The translations under genes and the position numbers were made by a program. A DNA stretch of 64,000 nt from Microbulbifer aggregans. Its GTDB lineage: Bacteria > Pseudomonadota > Gammaproteobacteria > Pseudomonadales > Cellvibrionaceae. The notes below the pieces were generated by a model. It was not told the DNA's origin and did not search any database. It saw only the letters and a program-made list of their open reading frames with translations. This document shows, piece by piece, positions 8,494-16,785 of the stretch. Numbering within the stretch: position 1 is the stretch's first letter; each line of letters begins with the position of its first letter. Where the stretch lies: NCBI RefSeq assembly GCF_001750105.1, contig NZ_CP014143.1:3689501-3753500 (forward strand). The letters run 5' to 3'.

Positions 8494-11433
8494 ATGCACA
8501 CAGAGACAGGGCGCTCTCAGTCCGTGCCTTCGGAAAAGCCGGGCACTACCAAGGAACAGGCCGGCAGCACTTCATTGGCTGCCACAGCACCGGGCCAGAT
8601 TCGCGTTATCAAGCGCAACGGCACCGTGGTCCCCTACGACGACAGCAAAATCTCCGTTGCTGTCACCAAGGCGTTTCTCGCCGTCGAGGGCGGCACTGCC
8701 GCGGCTTCCAGCCGTATCCACGACCAGGTGCGGGAGCTGGTGGGCCAGATCTCTGCCACCTTCAAGCGCCGTATGCCCTCCGGTGGCACTATCCACATTG
8801 AGGAAATCCAGGACCAGGTGGAACTGGCCCTGATGCGTTCCGGTGAGCACAAGATCGCCCGCGACTACGTTCTCTACCGTGAAGAGCACGCCCGCCTGCG
8901 CGCCGAGAAAGAACAGCAGAAGCAAGCCGCTACCGCGCCTGCCGATGCCCATCCGAGCATCCGCGTAAAGCTGGAAGACGGCACCCTGATCCCGCTGGAC
9001 ATGGAGCGCCTGCGCACCATCGTCAGCGAAGCCTGTGAAGGCCTGAAAGACGTGGACGGCGAAGCCATCCTCAGCGAGGCGCTGAAGAACCTCTACGACG
9101 GCGTTTCCGAAAACGACATCAACACCGCACTGGTGATCACCGCCCGCACCCTGGTGGAGCGTGAACCCAACTACACGTACGCCACCGCCAGCCTGCTGCT
9201 GGACAAGCTGCGTTCCGAGGCACTGCGTTTCCTCGGCGTGGCCGAGCGCGCTACCGCCCACGAGATGGCCGAGCTTTACGCCGCCACCCTGCCCGCGTAC
9301 GTGGAAAAGGGTATCGAGCTGGAACTGCTCGACCCGGCACTGGCCACCTTTGACCTGGAGAAACTGGGCGCGTCCATCAAGGGCGAGCGCGATCACCAGT
9401 TCAGCTACCTGGGCCTGCAGACCCTGTACGACCGCTACTTCCTGCACAGCAACGACATCCGTTTCGAGCTGCCGCAGATCTTCTTCATGCGCGTCGCCAT
9501 GGGCCTCGCCATCAATGAAGAAGACAAGAACGCGCGCGCGATCGAGTTCTACAACCTGCTGAGCTCCTTCGACTACATGAGCTCCACGCCGACCCTGTTC
9601 AACGCCGGCACCCTGCGCCCGCAGCTGTCCTCCTGCTACCTGACCACAGTACCGGACGACCTGCACGGCATTTACGGCGCAATCCAGGACAACGCCATGC
9701 TGTCCAAGTGGGCCGGTGGCCTGGGTAACGACTGGACGCCGGTGCGCAGCCTGGGTTCCTACATCAAGGGCACCAACGGCAAGTCCCAGGGCGTTGTACC
9801 GTTCCTGAAAGTGGCCAACGACACCGCCGTAGCGGTAAACCAGGGCGGCAAGCGCAAGGGCGCCGTCTGTGCCTACCTGGAAACCTGGCACCTGGATATC
9901 GAGGAATTCCTCGAGCTGCGCAAGAACACCGGTGACGACCGCCGTCGTACCCACGACATGAACACCGCCAACTGGGTACCCGACCTGTTCATGAAGCGAG
10001 TCTTCGAGGACAAGGAGTGGACCCTGTTCTCCCCGGCCAACTGCCCGGACCTGCACGACCTGTTCGGCACCGCGTTTGAAGAGCGCTACGAGCACTACGA
10101 GAAGCTGGCCGCCGAAGGCAAGCTGAAGCTGCACAAGAAAGTGCGTGCGGTAGACCTGTGGCGCAAGATGCTGGGCATGCTGTTCGAAACCGGCCACCCC
10201 TGGATCACCTTCAAGGACAGCTGCAACCTGCGCAGCCCGCAGCAGCACGCCGGTGTGGTTCACAGCTCCAACCTGTGCACCGAGATCACCCTCAACACCA
10301 AGGCGAACGAAGAGATCGCCGTGTGTAACCTGGGTTCCGTGAACCTGGCGCAGCATATCGGTGAAGACGGCAAGCTGGATCAGGCCAAGCTGGCCAAGAC
10401 CGTGAAGACCGCGGTGCGCATGCTCGATAACGTCATCGACATCAACTACTACTCCGTGGAAACCGCGCGCGCCTCCAACATGCGTCACCGCCCGGTGGGC
10501 CTGGGCCTGATGGGCTTCCAGGACGCGCTGTACAAGGCCGGTATCTCCTACGCCAGCGACGAAGCCGTTGCCTTCGCCGATACCTCCATGGAGGCCATCA
10601 GCTTTGAGGCCATCTCCGCTTCCAGTGACCTGGCAGCAGAGCGCGGCAAGTACCAGAGCTACGACGGCTCCCTGTGGAGCAAAGGCATCCTGCCACTGGA
10701 CAGCATCAAGATCCTGAGCGAGCAGCGCGGCGAGCAGTTCATCGAGCAGGACACCAGCAGCACGCTGGACTGGGACAGCCTGCGCAAGAAAGTCTCCAAG
10801 CAGGGCATGCGCAACTCCAACGTGATGGCGATCGCCCCGACTGCGACCATCGCCAACATCACTGGCGTATCCCAGTCCATCGAGCCCACGTACCAGAACC
10901 TGTACGTGAAATCGAACCTGTCCGGCGAATTCACCGTGGTGAACCCGTACCTGGTCCACGACCTGAAGGATCGCGGCCTGTGGGACAAGGTGATGGTCAA
11001 CGACCTGAAGTACTACGAGGGTTCTGTACAGAAGATCGATCGTGTACCGGCCGACTTGAAAGCCAAGTACGCCACCGCGTTCGAAGTGGAGCCGCGCTGG
11101 ATCGTGGACGCCGCCAGCCGTCGCCAGAAGTGGATCGACCAGGCGCAGTCCCTGAACCTGTACATCGCCGGCGCCGACGGCCGCAAGCTGGACCTGACCT
11201 ACCGCATGGCCTGGTACCGCGGTCTGAAGACCACCTACTACCTGCGCGCCCTGGCTGCCACCACCACGGAAAAATCCACCGTGAACGGCGGCACCCTGAA
11301 CGCAGTAAGCGCAGGTGGCAGCAACGGTGCGAGCGCCGCAGCGGCAGCACCGGCTCCGGCAGCAGAGCCACAAGCGGCTCCGGTTCCCCAGGCCTGCTCC
11401 CTGGACGATCCGGACTGCGAAGCCTGTCAGTAA
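8494..11433 (+). CDS. nrdA: Class Ia ribonucleoside-diphosphate reductase, alpha subunit, two ATP-cones
   Basis: A 979-aa catalytic subunit that reduces ribonucleoside diphosphates with a radical passed from NrdB. Two ATP-cone regions lie in tandem at the N-terminus (about residues 35-140, beginning RVIKRNGTVVPYDD, and 150-240, beginning RVKLEDGTLIPLD), an arrangement also found in Pseudomonas aeruginosa NrdA. Catalytic-core motifs include SSCYLTTVPDD, NLCTEITL and RPVGLGLMGFQD. The tail ends CSLDDPDCEACQ, which holds the redox-relay cysteines. The ATG at 8494 with CGGAG upstream is preferred to GTG 8356, which would add unconserved leader. The promoter carries NrdR and DnaA sites. nrdB follows after a 470-bp structured spacer. 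Confidence 0.96.
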   Translation: MHTETGRSQSVPSEKPGTTKEQAGSTSLAATAPGQIRVIKRNGTVVPYDDSKISVAVTKAFLAVEGGTAAASSRIHDQVRELVGQISATFKRRMPSGGTIHIEEIQDQVELALMRSGEHKIARDYVLYREEHARLRAEKEQQKQAATAPADAHPSIRVKLEDGTLIPLDMERLRTIVSEACEGLKDVDGEAILSEALKNLYDGVSENDINTALVITARTLVEREPNYTYATASLLLDKLRSEALRFLGVAERATAHEMAELYAATLPAYVEKGIELELLDPALATFDLEKLGASIKGERDHQFSYLGLQTLYDRYFLHSNDIRFELPQIFFMRVAMGLAINEEDKNARAIEFYNLLSSFDYMSSTPTLFNAGTLRPQLSSCYLTTVPDDLHGIYGAIQDNAMLSKWAGGLGNDWTPVRSLGSYIKGTNGKSQGVVPFLKVANDTAVAVNQGGKRKGAVCAYLETWHLDIEEFLELRKNTGDDRRRTHDMNTANWVPDLFMKRVFEDKEWTLFSPANCPDLHDLFGTAFEERYEHYEKLAAEGKLKLHKKVRAVDLWRKMLGMLFETGHPWITFKDSCNLRSPQQHAGVVHSSNLCTEITLNTKANEEIAVCNLGSVNLAQHIGEDGKLDQAKLAKTVKTAVRMLDNVIDINYYSVETARASNMRHRPVGLGLMGFQDALYKAGISYASDEAVAFADTSMEAISFEAISASSDLAAERGKYQSYDGSLWSKGILPLDSIKILSEQRGEQFIEQDTSSTLDWDSLRKKVSKQGMRNSNVMAIAPTATIANITGVSQSIEPTYQNLYVKSNLSGEFTVVNPYLVHDLKDRGLWDKVMVNDLKYYEGSVQKIDRVPADLKAKYATAFEVEPRWIVDAASRRQKWIDQAQSLNLYIAGADGRKLDLTYRMAWYRGLKTTYYLRALAATTTEKSTVNGGTLNAVSAGGSNGASAAAAAPAPAAEPQAAPVPQACSLDDPDCEACQ

Positions 11434-11904
11434 GGCAAGTTACCGCCGGCTGTTAAAGCTGGCGGTATAGAAAGTCTCTCGGGGGAGAGCGTCGTGACCG
11501 CTTAGCGGCCAAGACCAAGTGGTTCATGCGGTTGACTCTGTAAGCGCATGGATCACTAGCACCGGCCCCGGTCCCCGCTCTTCTCTGGGGAGAGAAGGCG
11601 GGAATAGAAAAGACCGGGGTGCGGGTGCGCCCCAAAGATGCCGGCTAAGAGTCGGCATGAAAAATGAAATAGAAATAAAAAGAAAAACACACAATTGATC
11701 TGGCGCAGAAGTTACCGCGCCAAAATGAGAAAGAATCCTCTCACAGGAACCGGAAAGCTGGCGCTATGCGCCAGCGGACTGGATCGAAACCTAAAGAGAT
11801 TTCGGGGATCGCGCTCTCAGGTACACAAACAGTACACGAAGAGCAGCGACAAAAAATTCGAACGCACAAAACGTTCTTACGTTTCAAAAACGGAAGGCAA
11901 CAAT
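11434..11904 (+). other. 470-bp hairpin-rich spacer between nrdA and nrdB
   Basis: No protein gene is evident. Successive stem-loops can be drawn at 11442-11466 (ACCGCCgGC/GCtGGCGGT), 11476-11489, 11498-11508, 11566-11619 (a nested structure), 11638-11658, 11702-11721 and 11757-11775. None is followed by a long T-tract. The frame leading into nrdB stays open from 11695 but has no family similarity before 11905. Confidence 0.7.
11566..11619 (+). ncRNA. Nested stem-loop within the nrdA-nrdB spacer (candidate structured RNA)
   Basis: The outer stem is CCCCGGTC (11566-11573) with GACCGGGG (11612-11619). The inner stem is CCCGC-t-CTTCTCT (11574-11586) with AGAGAAG-GCGGG (11591-11602) around a GGGG loop, with one bulged base. 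About 20 base pairs in 54 bases is far more than expected for a spacer. I do not recognise a known RNA family. Confidence 0.45.
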
Positions 11905-13173
11905 ATGCTTAGCTGGGACGAATTCGAACAGCCGTCACAAGAATCGAAGAAAAGCGCCGAACCGCGACCGGCGCCGGAAACGCTGACAAAAGAAGTATCC
12001 GAACCGGGAGCCGCCTACGAATCCCACAGCGCTCCGGCGTCGCCCGCGGCCCAATCCACGGTTTCCACCGCACCGGCCTCCGACGCCGTGGAAGCCGCAC
12101 GGGCCGCCATTGCCGATCTGGATCCGGCTCCGGGTCTAGAAGAGCTGGAGATGGGCGCTGCCCGTATCCAGGTGGATGAAAAGCGCATCATCAACTGCCG
12201 CGCTGACCTGAACCAGCTGGTACCGTTCAAGTACGACTGGGCCTGGCAGAAATACCTGGATGGCTGTGCCAACCACTGGATGCCGCAGGAAGTGAACATG
12301 AACAAAGACGTGTCCATGTGGAAAGACCCCGAGGGTCTGACCGAGGACGAGCGTCGTATCGTGGAATACTCCCTGGGCTATTTCTCCACCGCCGACTCCC
12401 TGGTGGCGAACAACCTGGTGCTGGCCATCTACCGCCACATCACCAATCCGGAGTGCCGCCAGTACATCCTGCGCCAGTCCTTCGAGGAAGCCATCCACAC
12501 CCACGCCTACCAGTACTGCGTGGAGTCCCTGGGCATGGACGAAGGTGAAGTGTTCAACATGTATCGCGAAGTACCGAGCGTCGCCAAGAAAGCCGCCTGG
12601 AGCCTCTCGCATACCCAGTCCATCGGCGACCCGACTTTCAAGACCGGCACCCCGGAATCCGACCAGGAGCTGCTGCGCAACCTGATCGCCTTCTACGCCG
12701 TCACCGAAGGTATCTTCTTCTACTGCGGCTTCACCCAGATCCTGTCCATGGGCCGCCGCAACAAGATGACTGGCGTTGCCGAGCAGTTCCAGTACATCCT
12801 GCGTGACGAATCCATGCACCTGAACTTCGGCATCGACGTCATCAACCAGATCAAACTGGAAAACCCGCACCTGTGGACCATCGAGTTCCAGCAGGAAGTG
12901 ACCCAGATGATCCTGGAAGGCATGGAGCTGGAAGTGGCCTACGCCCGCGACACCATGCCGCGCGGCGTACTGGGCATGAACGCCAACATGATGGAGGAAT
13001 ACCTCCACTTCATCGCCAACCGCCGGCTCTCGCAGCTGGGCCTGAAGGAACACTTCCCCGGCGCCCAGAACCCCTTCCCGTGGATGTCTGAGATCATGGA
13101 CCTGCGCAAGGAGAAGAACTTCTTCGAAACGCGGGTTATCGAATACCAGACTGGCGGTGCGCTGCAGTGGTAA
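11905..13173 (+). CDS. nrdB: Class Ia ribonucleoside-diphosphate reductase, beta subunit
   Basis: A 422-aa diiron-tyrosyl radical subunit. Ligand motifs are [28 protein letters not shown] (E-x-x-H with the radical tyrosine three residues further, as in Escherichia coli ETIHSRSY) and [10 protein letters not shown]. The first ~85 residues are a low-complexity Pro/Ala/Ser/Glu-rich extension. The start at 11905 ([15 protein letters not shown] upstream) matches Pseudomonas-type NrdB length, while the upstream frame is judged untranslated. It follows nrdA and ends at a terminator. No ferredoxin gene follows. Confidence 0.96.
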   Translation: MLSWDEFEQPSQESKKSAEPRPAPETLTKEVSEPGAAYESHSAPASPAAQSTVSTAPASDAVEAARAAIADLDPAPGLEELEMGAARIQVDEKRIINCRADLNQLVPFKYDWAWQKYLDGCANHWMPQEVNMNKDVSMWKDPEGLTEDERRIVEYSLGYFSTADSLVANNLVLAIYRHITNPECRQYILRQSFEEAIHTHAYQYCVESLGMDEGEVFNMYREVPSVAKKAAWSLSHTQSIGDPTFKTGTPESDQELLRNLIAFYAVTEGIFFYCGFTQILSMGRRNKMTGVAEQFQYILRDESMHLNFGIDVINQIKLENPHLWTIEFQQEVTQMILEGMELEVAYARDTMPRGVLGMNANMMEEYLHFIANRRLSQLGLKEHFPGAQNPFPWMSEIMDLRKEKNFFETRVIEYQTGGALQW

Positions 13174-13246
13174 CAGGAACAACCAAGAAGTAAGAAAGCA
13201 AGGACAACTACAACAAAGTAGTCGCTCACAGGAAGAGAGGTATTGA

Positions 13247-13281
13247 AAGCGGATGTATCGTGAGATGCATCCGCTTTTTTT
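13247..13281 (+). terminator. Terminator of nrdB
   Basis: AAGCGGATG pairs with CATCCGCTT around a 12-base loop and runs into seven T residues. Confidence 0.88.
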
Positions 13282-13362
13282 ATCTTCAGAAAAGACGCCC
13301 TTCGCAGATACCCTGTTGATTTTTTTCGTCTAGATTAGCCGCGTGAGCATATCTGAACTCAT

Positions 13363-13418
13363 GTGCCTACATCTAGAGACTCATATCCGCACAGGCTTTT
13401 AGATAGACTGTTAGGCAC
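13363..13418. repeat. Left attC-like inverted repeat ending in core site GTTAGGC
   Basis: GTGCCTA (13363-13369) and GTTAGGCAC (13410-13418) are inverted, with an inner ATCTA/TAGAT pair. GTTAGGC fits the integron core consensus GTTRRRY. The arms are spaced unequally, so the attC reading is uncertain. Confidence 0.35.
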
Positions 13419-13435
13419 ACAGGAGAATAAGTACG

Positions 13436-14716
13436 ATGTCGAATCAAAGGATAAAAATACCAAGGCAAAGCGATAAGAAGGTTTGGGGGGTATTCAAGGA
13501 TCTTGCCTCTCAATACTCTGTAGCGCAAATTAACGTAAATGCAGTCGGTTTTGCTTCAATAGGCGCAGTCAATCCTAATTCCCCATCGACTGAAATGGAT
13601 GCCTTGCTGTCTAAAAACTCATCCATAATTGATACTATGAGCCTTCCAATACCAGGCTACTCGGTATCTTTTCATCGAGGTGGTAGCTACACACCAGAAC
13701 AGAAATCTGGGGTTTTTGACGAAATCCTCTTGAGTCAAAATAATCAAAATCAGGTTTCTGTTGAAAACAAAATTAACATCGTTGCTTTTCTTAATAAGAA
13801 GCTCAACTCTTTCGATTCATCAAAAAGTATAAAAGGTGACCCAGAGGCACAGGCTCAACTTGAAGCTATGCACATCTCTACCCTTGAGCGCTTAGAGACA
13901 TTAAACGAAGAGTTGATACAGAAGAGCTCTGAATTTAGAGAGAACCTTGAAAGGCAATATTCAGAGAAGCAGAACTCGCTCGAACAGAATATTCAAAAAG
14001 AAAAAGAAAGGCTGGAAGGTGAGTATCGGGCAAAAAATGAAATTCTGGAAACTAAGGCTGATGAGCTTGGTAAAAAAATCAAAGCTATCGATGATCGTGA
14101 TAATACGCACGTTCGCCGCAGTTTGAGAAAAGAGCTTCAAGAAATAATTCAGAGTAGATCTACAGAGTTCAAATTGACTTCAGGTACGAACCAGCTTCGC
14201 ACACCAATTCATGTACTTTGCATTTTTCTAATAGCTCTCTTTGCCGCTGGGGGAATTTGGTATGCAATAGAGTTATTTGATTACGTAGGCCAAGAGGGGG
14301 CAACCACTACCAATACTGTAATTATAGCTATTAAGCAACTTGGATTAACTATTGGAGGCGTGGGTACAGCAGTATTTTATCTTCGGTGGCTTAATCGATG
14401 GTTTGAGCAGCATTCACAGGCAGAATTTCACCTCAAACATTTTCAGCTAGATATCGATAGAGCCAGTTGGGTGGTAGAAACGGCACTAGAATGGAATACT
14501 TCGACAGGAACAATCATCCCGACTGTTTTGATGGAAAGTATCACCAAAAATCTATTTGAAAGGGAGGGAGAAGCTCCTGTTCCTGATATGGAGGCAGGTG
14601 ACCAATTGGCTTCTGCAATTTTGGGATCTGCTTCAAGAGTAAAAATACAGGCTGCAGGTGGGGGAGCACAGCTAGAGTTTGAAGGTAATAAGCTCAGGAA
14701 GGAGATGGCGTCATAA
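13436..14716 (+). CDS. Unrecognised membrane-anchored coiled-coil protein, AT-rich
   Basis: A 426-aa protein I do not recognise. Residues 1-130 are soluble. Residues ~135-240 are a long Glu/Lys/Gln-rich coiled coil (for example ENLERQYSEKQNSLEQN). Two membrane helices follow near 260-285 (VLCIFLIALFAAGGIWYAIEL) and 300-325 (IGGVGTAVFYLRWL), then a soluble tail. Base and codon use are clearly more AT-rich than in all neighbours, which suggests recent transfer. It starts at an ATG 18 bp after a GTTAGGC core-like site (CAGGAG upstream) and ends 6 bp before the inverted GTGCCTAAC, a cassette-like layout. A role in phage defence or surface structure is possible but not shown. Confidence 0.75.
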   Translation: MSNQRIKIPRQSDKKVWGVFKDLASQYSVAQINVNAVGFASIGAVNPNSPSTEMDALLSKNSSIIDTMSLPIPGYSVSFHRGGSYTPEQKSGVFDEILLSQNNQNQVSVENKINIVAFLNKKLNSFDSSKSIKGDPEAQAQLEAMHISTLERLETLNEELIQKSSEFRENLERQYSEKQNSLEQNIQKEKERLEGEYRAKNEILETKADELGKKIKAIDDRDNTHVRRSLRKELQEIIQSRSTEFKLTSGTNQLRTPIHVLCIFLIALFAAGGIWYAIELFDYVGQEGATTTNTVIIAIKQLGLTIGGVGTAVFYLRWLNRWFEQHSQAEFHLKHFQLDIDRASWVVETALEWNTSTGTIIPTVLMESITKNLFEREGEAPVPDMEAGDQLASAILGSASRVKIQAAGGGAQLEFEGNKLRKEMAS

Positions 14717-14721
14717 TTAAG

Positions 14722-14783
14722 GTGCCTAACAAATCAAAAACTTTACATGGAGGATTTCGTGGTTATAAGCCAAAACGTTAAAT
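14722..14783. repeat. Right attC-like segment beginning with inverse core GCCTAAC
   Basis: GTGCCTAAC (14722-14730) is the exact inverse of GTTAGGCAC before the gene and fits the inverse core RYYYAAC. A GTTAAAT (fits GTTRRRY) occurs at 14777-14783. Internal pairing is poor, so this may be a degraded or chance attC. Confidence 0.3.
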
Positions 14784-14904
14784 GTGATGTATGTGGGCAA
14801 GTATATTTTGCCCGAATAATTGGGGTCAGAGTAAATTTTCGGCGCGCAAGACATCATCTGGCCGCCGTTACTGATTGAGCACGGCAACAACAAGAGCAGG
14901 TAAG

Positions 14905-15168
14905 TCAGTGAAAGGTCTCGAAAACCACAAGAAGATCACCATTTTGGTCGATGCGGACAATGCCCTGCGCAAGCCGTTGCTGGAACCGGCCATTGGCGTC
15001 ATCTACCGACTGGAGACGGAGCCCCGGAGCCACAATCTCTATGTGCATATCCGCGCCCAGTGCGATGTGACAGCACACCGGGATGAGAACACCACATTCC
15101 AGCCCCTTGATCTCACCGAGGGCTGGGACCAGCAGGAGCCGACGGAGACCTTGCCGTTCAGCATTTAA
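14905..15168 (+). pseudogene. Chimeric remnant: NYN-like start joined to erythromycin-esterase-like C-terminus
   Basis: The frame first reads KKITILVDADNA, which resembles the start of the NYN protein encoded 0.9 kb downstream (QKIALFIDADNA). It then switches to LLEPAIGVIYRLETEPRSH and ends EPTETLPFSI. From memory of the family, this second part fits the C-terminus of erythromycin-esterase-like proteins (AIGVIYRPETER-SH and a PETYPF-type end). Only about 65 of the normal 400 or more residues remain and the catalytic part is missing. I read it as a recombination scar without function. The esterase assignment is from memory, not from a search. Confidence 0.55.
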
Positions 15169-15280
15169 GCTGCCGAAGTCGCATAAGCAGCCCGCCAGGG
15201 TTGGAGAAGGCCCAAAACACCTTTCGACAATCCTTGCGGCAAGGTATAACTTCAGGCCTGACAGGCAACCCAAAATACCC

Positions 15281-15772
15281 GTGACTCACGTGCAACCGTT
15301 TAACACCCAATTTACGCTATCCCGCGAATACCTTGCCGAGTGTTTCGACCAGTCTTTACCCCACGGTAAAGGCGCCAAACCCAACTACTTGTTCCCGCTA
15401 TTACTGTTTGCTGCCGGTGCAGGCCTACTGTCGTTCACCGAGCAGCTCAAGGTCGCCAGTTACATGTTGATCGCTTTAGCGATTCTGGAACTGCTCCATA
15501 TTCGATTCCGGCGCGCCTGGTGGTTGACACGGCAGATGTGGGGCAAGGGTGCCGGCGGCGAAGTGAACTTAACTGTAAATGATGACGGTATCCAGACCCA
15601 GAACGCCCATACGCAAACAGCGCTATTGTGGTCTGATATAGAGCGCGTCATTGAAACCGATTTGGGACTGATTCTGGTAGCTAAATCCGGCGGCCGGCAG
15701 TACTTGTCCAAATCACTGTTTCCTGCTGGTTTGGTGCCCGAGATCATTACCAAGGCCAATGGAGAAGCTTGA
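15281..15772 (+). CDS. YcxB-like membrane protein
   Basis: A 163-aa protein with two adjacent hydrophobic helices (YLFPLLLFAAGAGLLSF and VASYMLIALAILELL). A short soluble domain follows, in which VNLTVNDDGIQTQNAHTQTALLWSDIERVIET fits the YcxB-like pattern. The function of the family is unknown. The start is a GTG at 15281 or 15290 without a good ribosome site; the frame is open further upstream through decayed sequence. The end overlaps a possible ATG (15759) of the NYN gene, so the two may be translationally coupled. Confidence 0.65.
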   Translation: MTHVQPFNTQFTLSREYLAECFDQSLPHGKGAKPNYLFPLLLFAAGAGLLSFTEQLKVASYMLIALAILELLHIRFRRAWWLTRQMWGKGAGGEVNLTVNDDGIQTQNAHTQTALLWSDIERVIETDLGLILVAKSGGRQYLSKSLFPAGLVPEIITKANGEA

Positions 15773-15842
15773 ACCTACTCCAGGCAAGACCGGAAGAATT
15801 CGCGCACAACTCCCCCAAACTCGATACATCCATGGATTCAAA

Positions 15843-16559
15843 ATGGACGAAATCAAACAGAAGATTGCCCTTTTCATCGACGCTGACAATGCGCCGGCCG
15901 GAAAATTCGAGGATGTACTGAGCGAGGTAGCAAAATACGGGGTGGTCACCATCCGCAAGGCCTATGGTAACTGGAAGTCACCGACGCTCAGGCCCTGGGA
16001 GGAACTGCTGCACGAGCACGCCATCCAGCCGGTGCAGCAATATGACCTGACCAAGGGCAAGAACGCCTCCGATATCGCTCTGGTGATCGACGCAATGGAT
16101 GTGATGTATACGAAGGATATCGATGTGATGTGCTTCATCTCATCGGATTGTGACTTTACCCCCATGGTGACTAGGGCCCTGGCGGAGGGCAAGGTGGTTC
16201 TGGGATTCGGCGAGCGCAAGACACCTTCACCTTTCGTCAACGCCTGCTCCAAGTTCCTCTTCCTCGACCAAGCAGAAGTGGTCAAGGAGAGAAATGGTGA
16301 AAAACGCAAGAACATCAAGTCGGACACCAAGCTGATTACCCTGCTGCGGCATGCCATTGAAGCCACTGAGGACGATGATGGCTGGGCGGAACTCGGCGCC
16401 GTCGGCTCCAACATCTCCAACCGGACGTCATTCGACTGCCGTAACTATGGCTTCAAGAATCTGAGCAGTCTGTTCAGGGCCATTGATCTTTTCGAATTGA
16501 AGCGTGGCCAGGGCAAGTCATACCTGGTCAGGGATACGAGAAGAAGTAAAAAAAGCTGA
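15843..16559 (+). CDS. NYN-domain protein with C-terminal LOTUS/OST-HTH domain
   Basis: A 238-aa protein with an N-terminal PIN-like NYN nuclease domain (IALFIDADNAPAGK, then DIALVIDAMDVMY and CFISSDCDFTPMV, which supply the conserved acidic metal-binding residues). The C-terminal LOTUS-type RNA-binding domain spans about residues 160-235 (TKLITLLRHAIE to KNLSSLFRAIDLFEL). The pairing is that of LabA/limkain-type RNA-processing proteins. An alternative start at 15759 overlaps the YcxB-like gene, but ATG 15843 gives the canonical N-terminus. Cellular targets are unknown. Confidence 0.8.
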   Translation: MDEIKQKIALFIDADNAPAGKFEDVLSEVAKYGVVTIRKAYGNWKSPTLRPWEELLHEHAIQPVQQYDLTKGKNASDIALVIDAMDVMYTKDIDVMCFISSDCDFTPMVTRALAEGKVVLGFGERKTPSPFVNACSKFLFLDQAEVVKERNGEKRKNIKSDTKLITLLRHAIEATEDDDGWAELGAVGSNISNRTSFDCRNYGFKNLSSLFRAIDLFELKRGQGKSYLVRDTRRSKKS

Positions 16560-16651
16560 TCTAATCGCCGCGATCCATAAAGAGAGTTGTGGCACCACAG
16601 GGGAGAGCAGCAAAGGTAGGCTAGTTAAATTTTTATTGGAATAATCCCGTG

Positions 16652-16678
16652 AAAAATGCCTCCGGCGAACCGGAGGCC
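16652..16678 (-). terminator. Terminator of the TonB-dependent receptor gene
   Basis: GCCTCCGG and CCGGAGGC pair around a CGAA loop. On the minus strand the stem is followed by ATTTTTC. Confidence 0.8.
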
Positions 16679-16785
16679 AACGTCGAGAGTTCGACAACTT
16701 CGAGGAAGAGAGATAAGTCCACGCCAGGCGCGGACCCGGAAACTGCTCGGACCTCTCAAGCGCGAGCAGTTTCTTTGCACAACGA

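Larger units (their letters stand above)
14717..15280 (+). other. Gene-poor, rearranged segment
   Basis: It contains the cassette-like end (14722-14783) and a 43-codon frame at 14746-14877 that opens with a CDVCG cysteine pair and has no recognisable family. A GGGGTCAGAGTAAATTT motif lies near 14821-14837; I have seen similar motifs beside REP-associated transposases. A chimeric gene remnant follows at 14905-15168. No intact gene is supported. Confidence 0.55.

Noticed and set aside
8572..11373. 933-codon open frame on the minus strand across nrdA
   Set aside because: It is the antisense shadow of a GC-rich, strongly biased gene. Its residues show no family signature and nrdA on the plus strand is certain.
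11434..11904. Group I or group II intron between nrdA and nrdB
   Set aside because: Both flanking genes are complete and no intron core, domain V or encoded endonuclease is visible.
12136..13182. 348-codon open frame on the minus strand across nrdB
   Set aside because: Antisense shadow of nrdB; Val/Leu/His-rich composition without motifs.
14746..14877. 43-codon ORF with a CDVCG cysteine pair
   Set aside because: Too short, runs through the possible insertion junction and has no recognisable family, so it is not listed as a gene.
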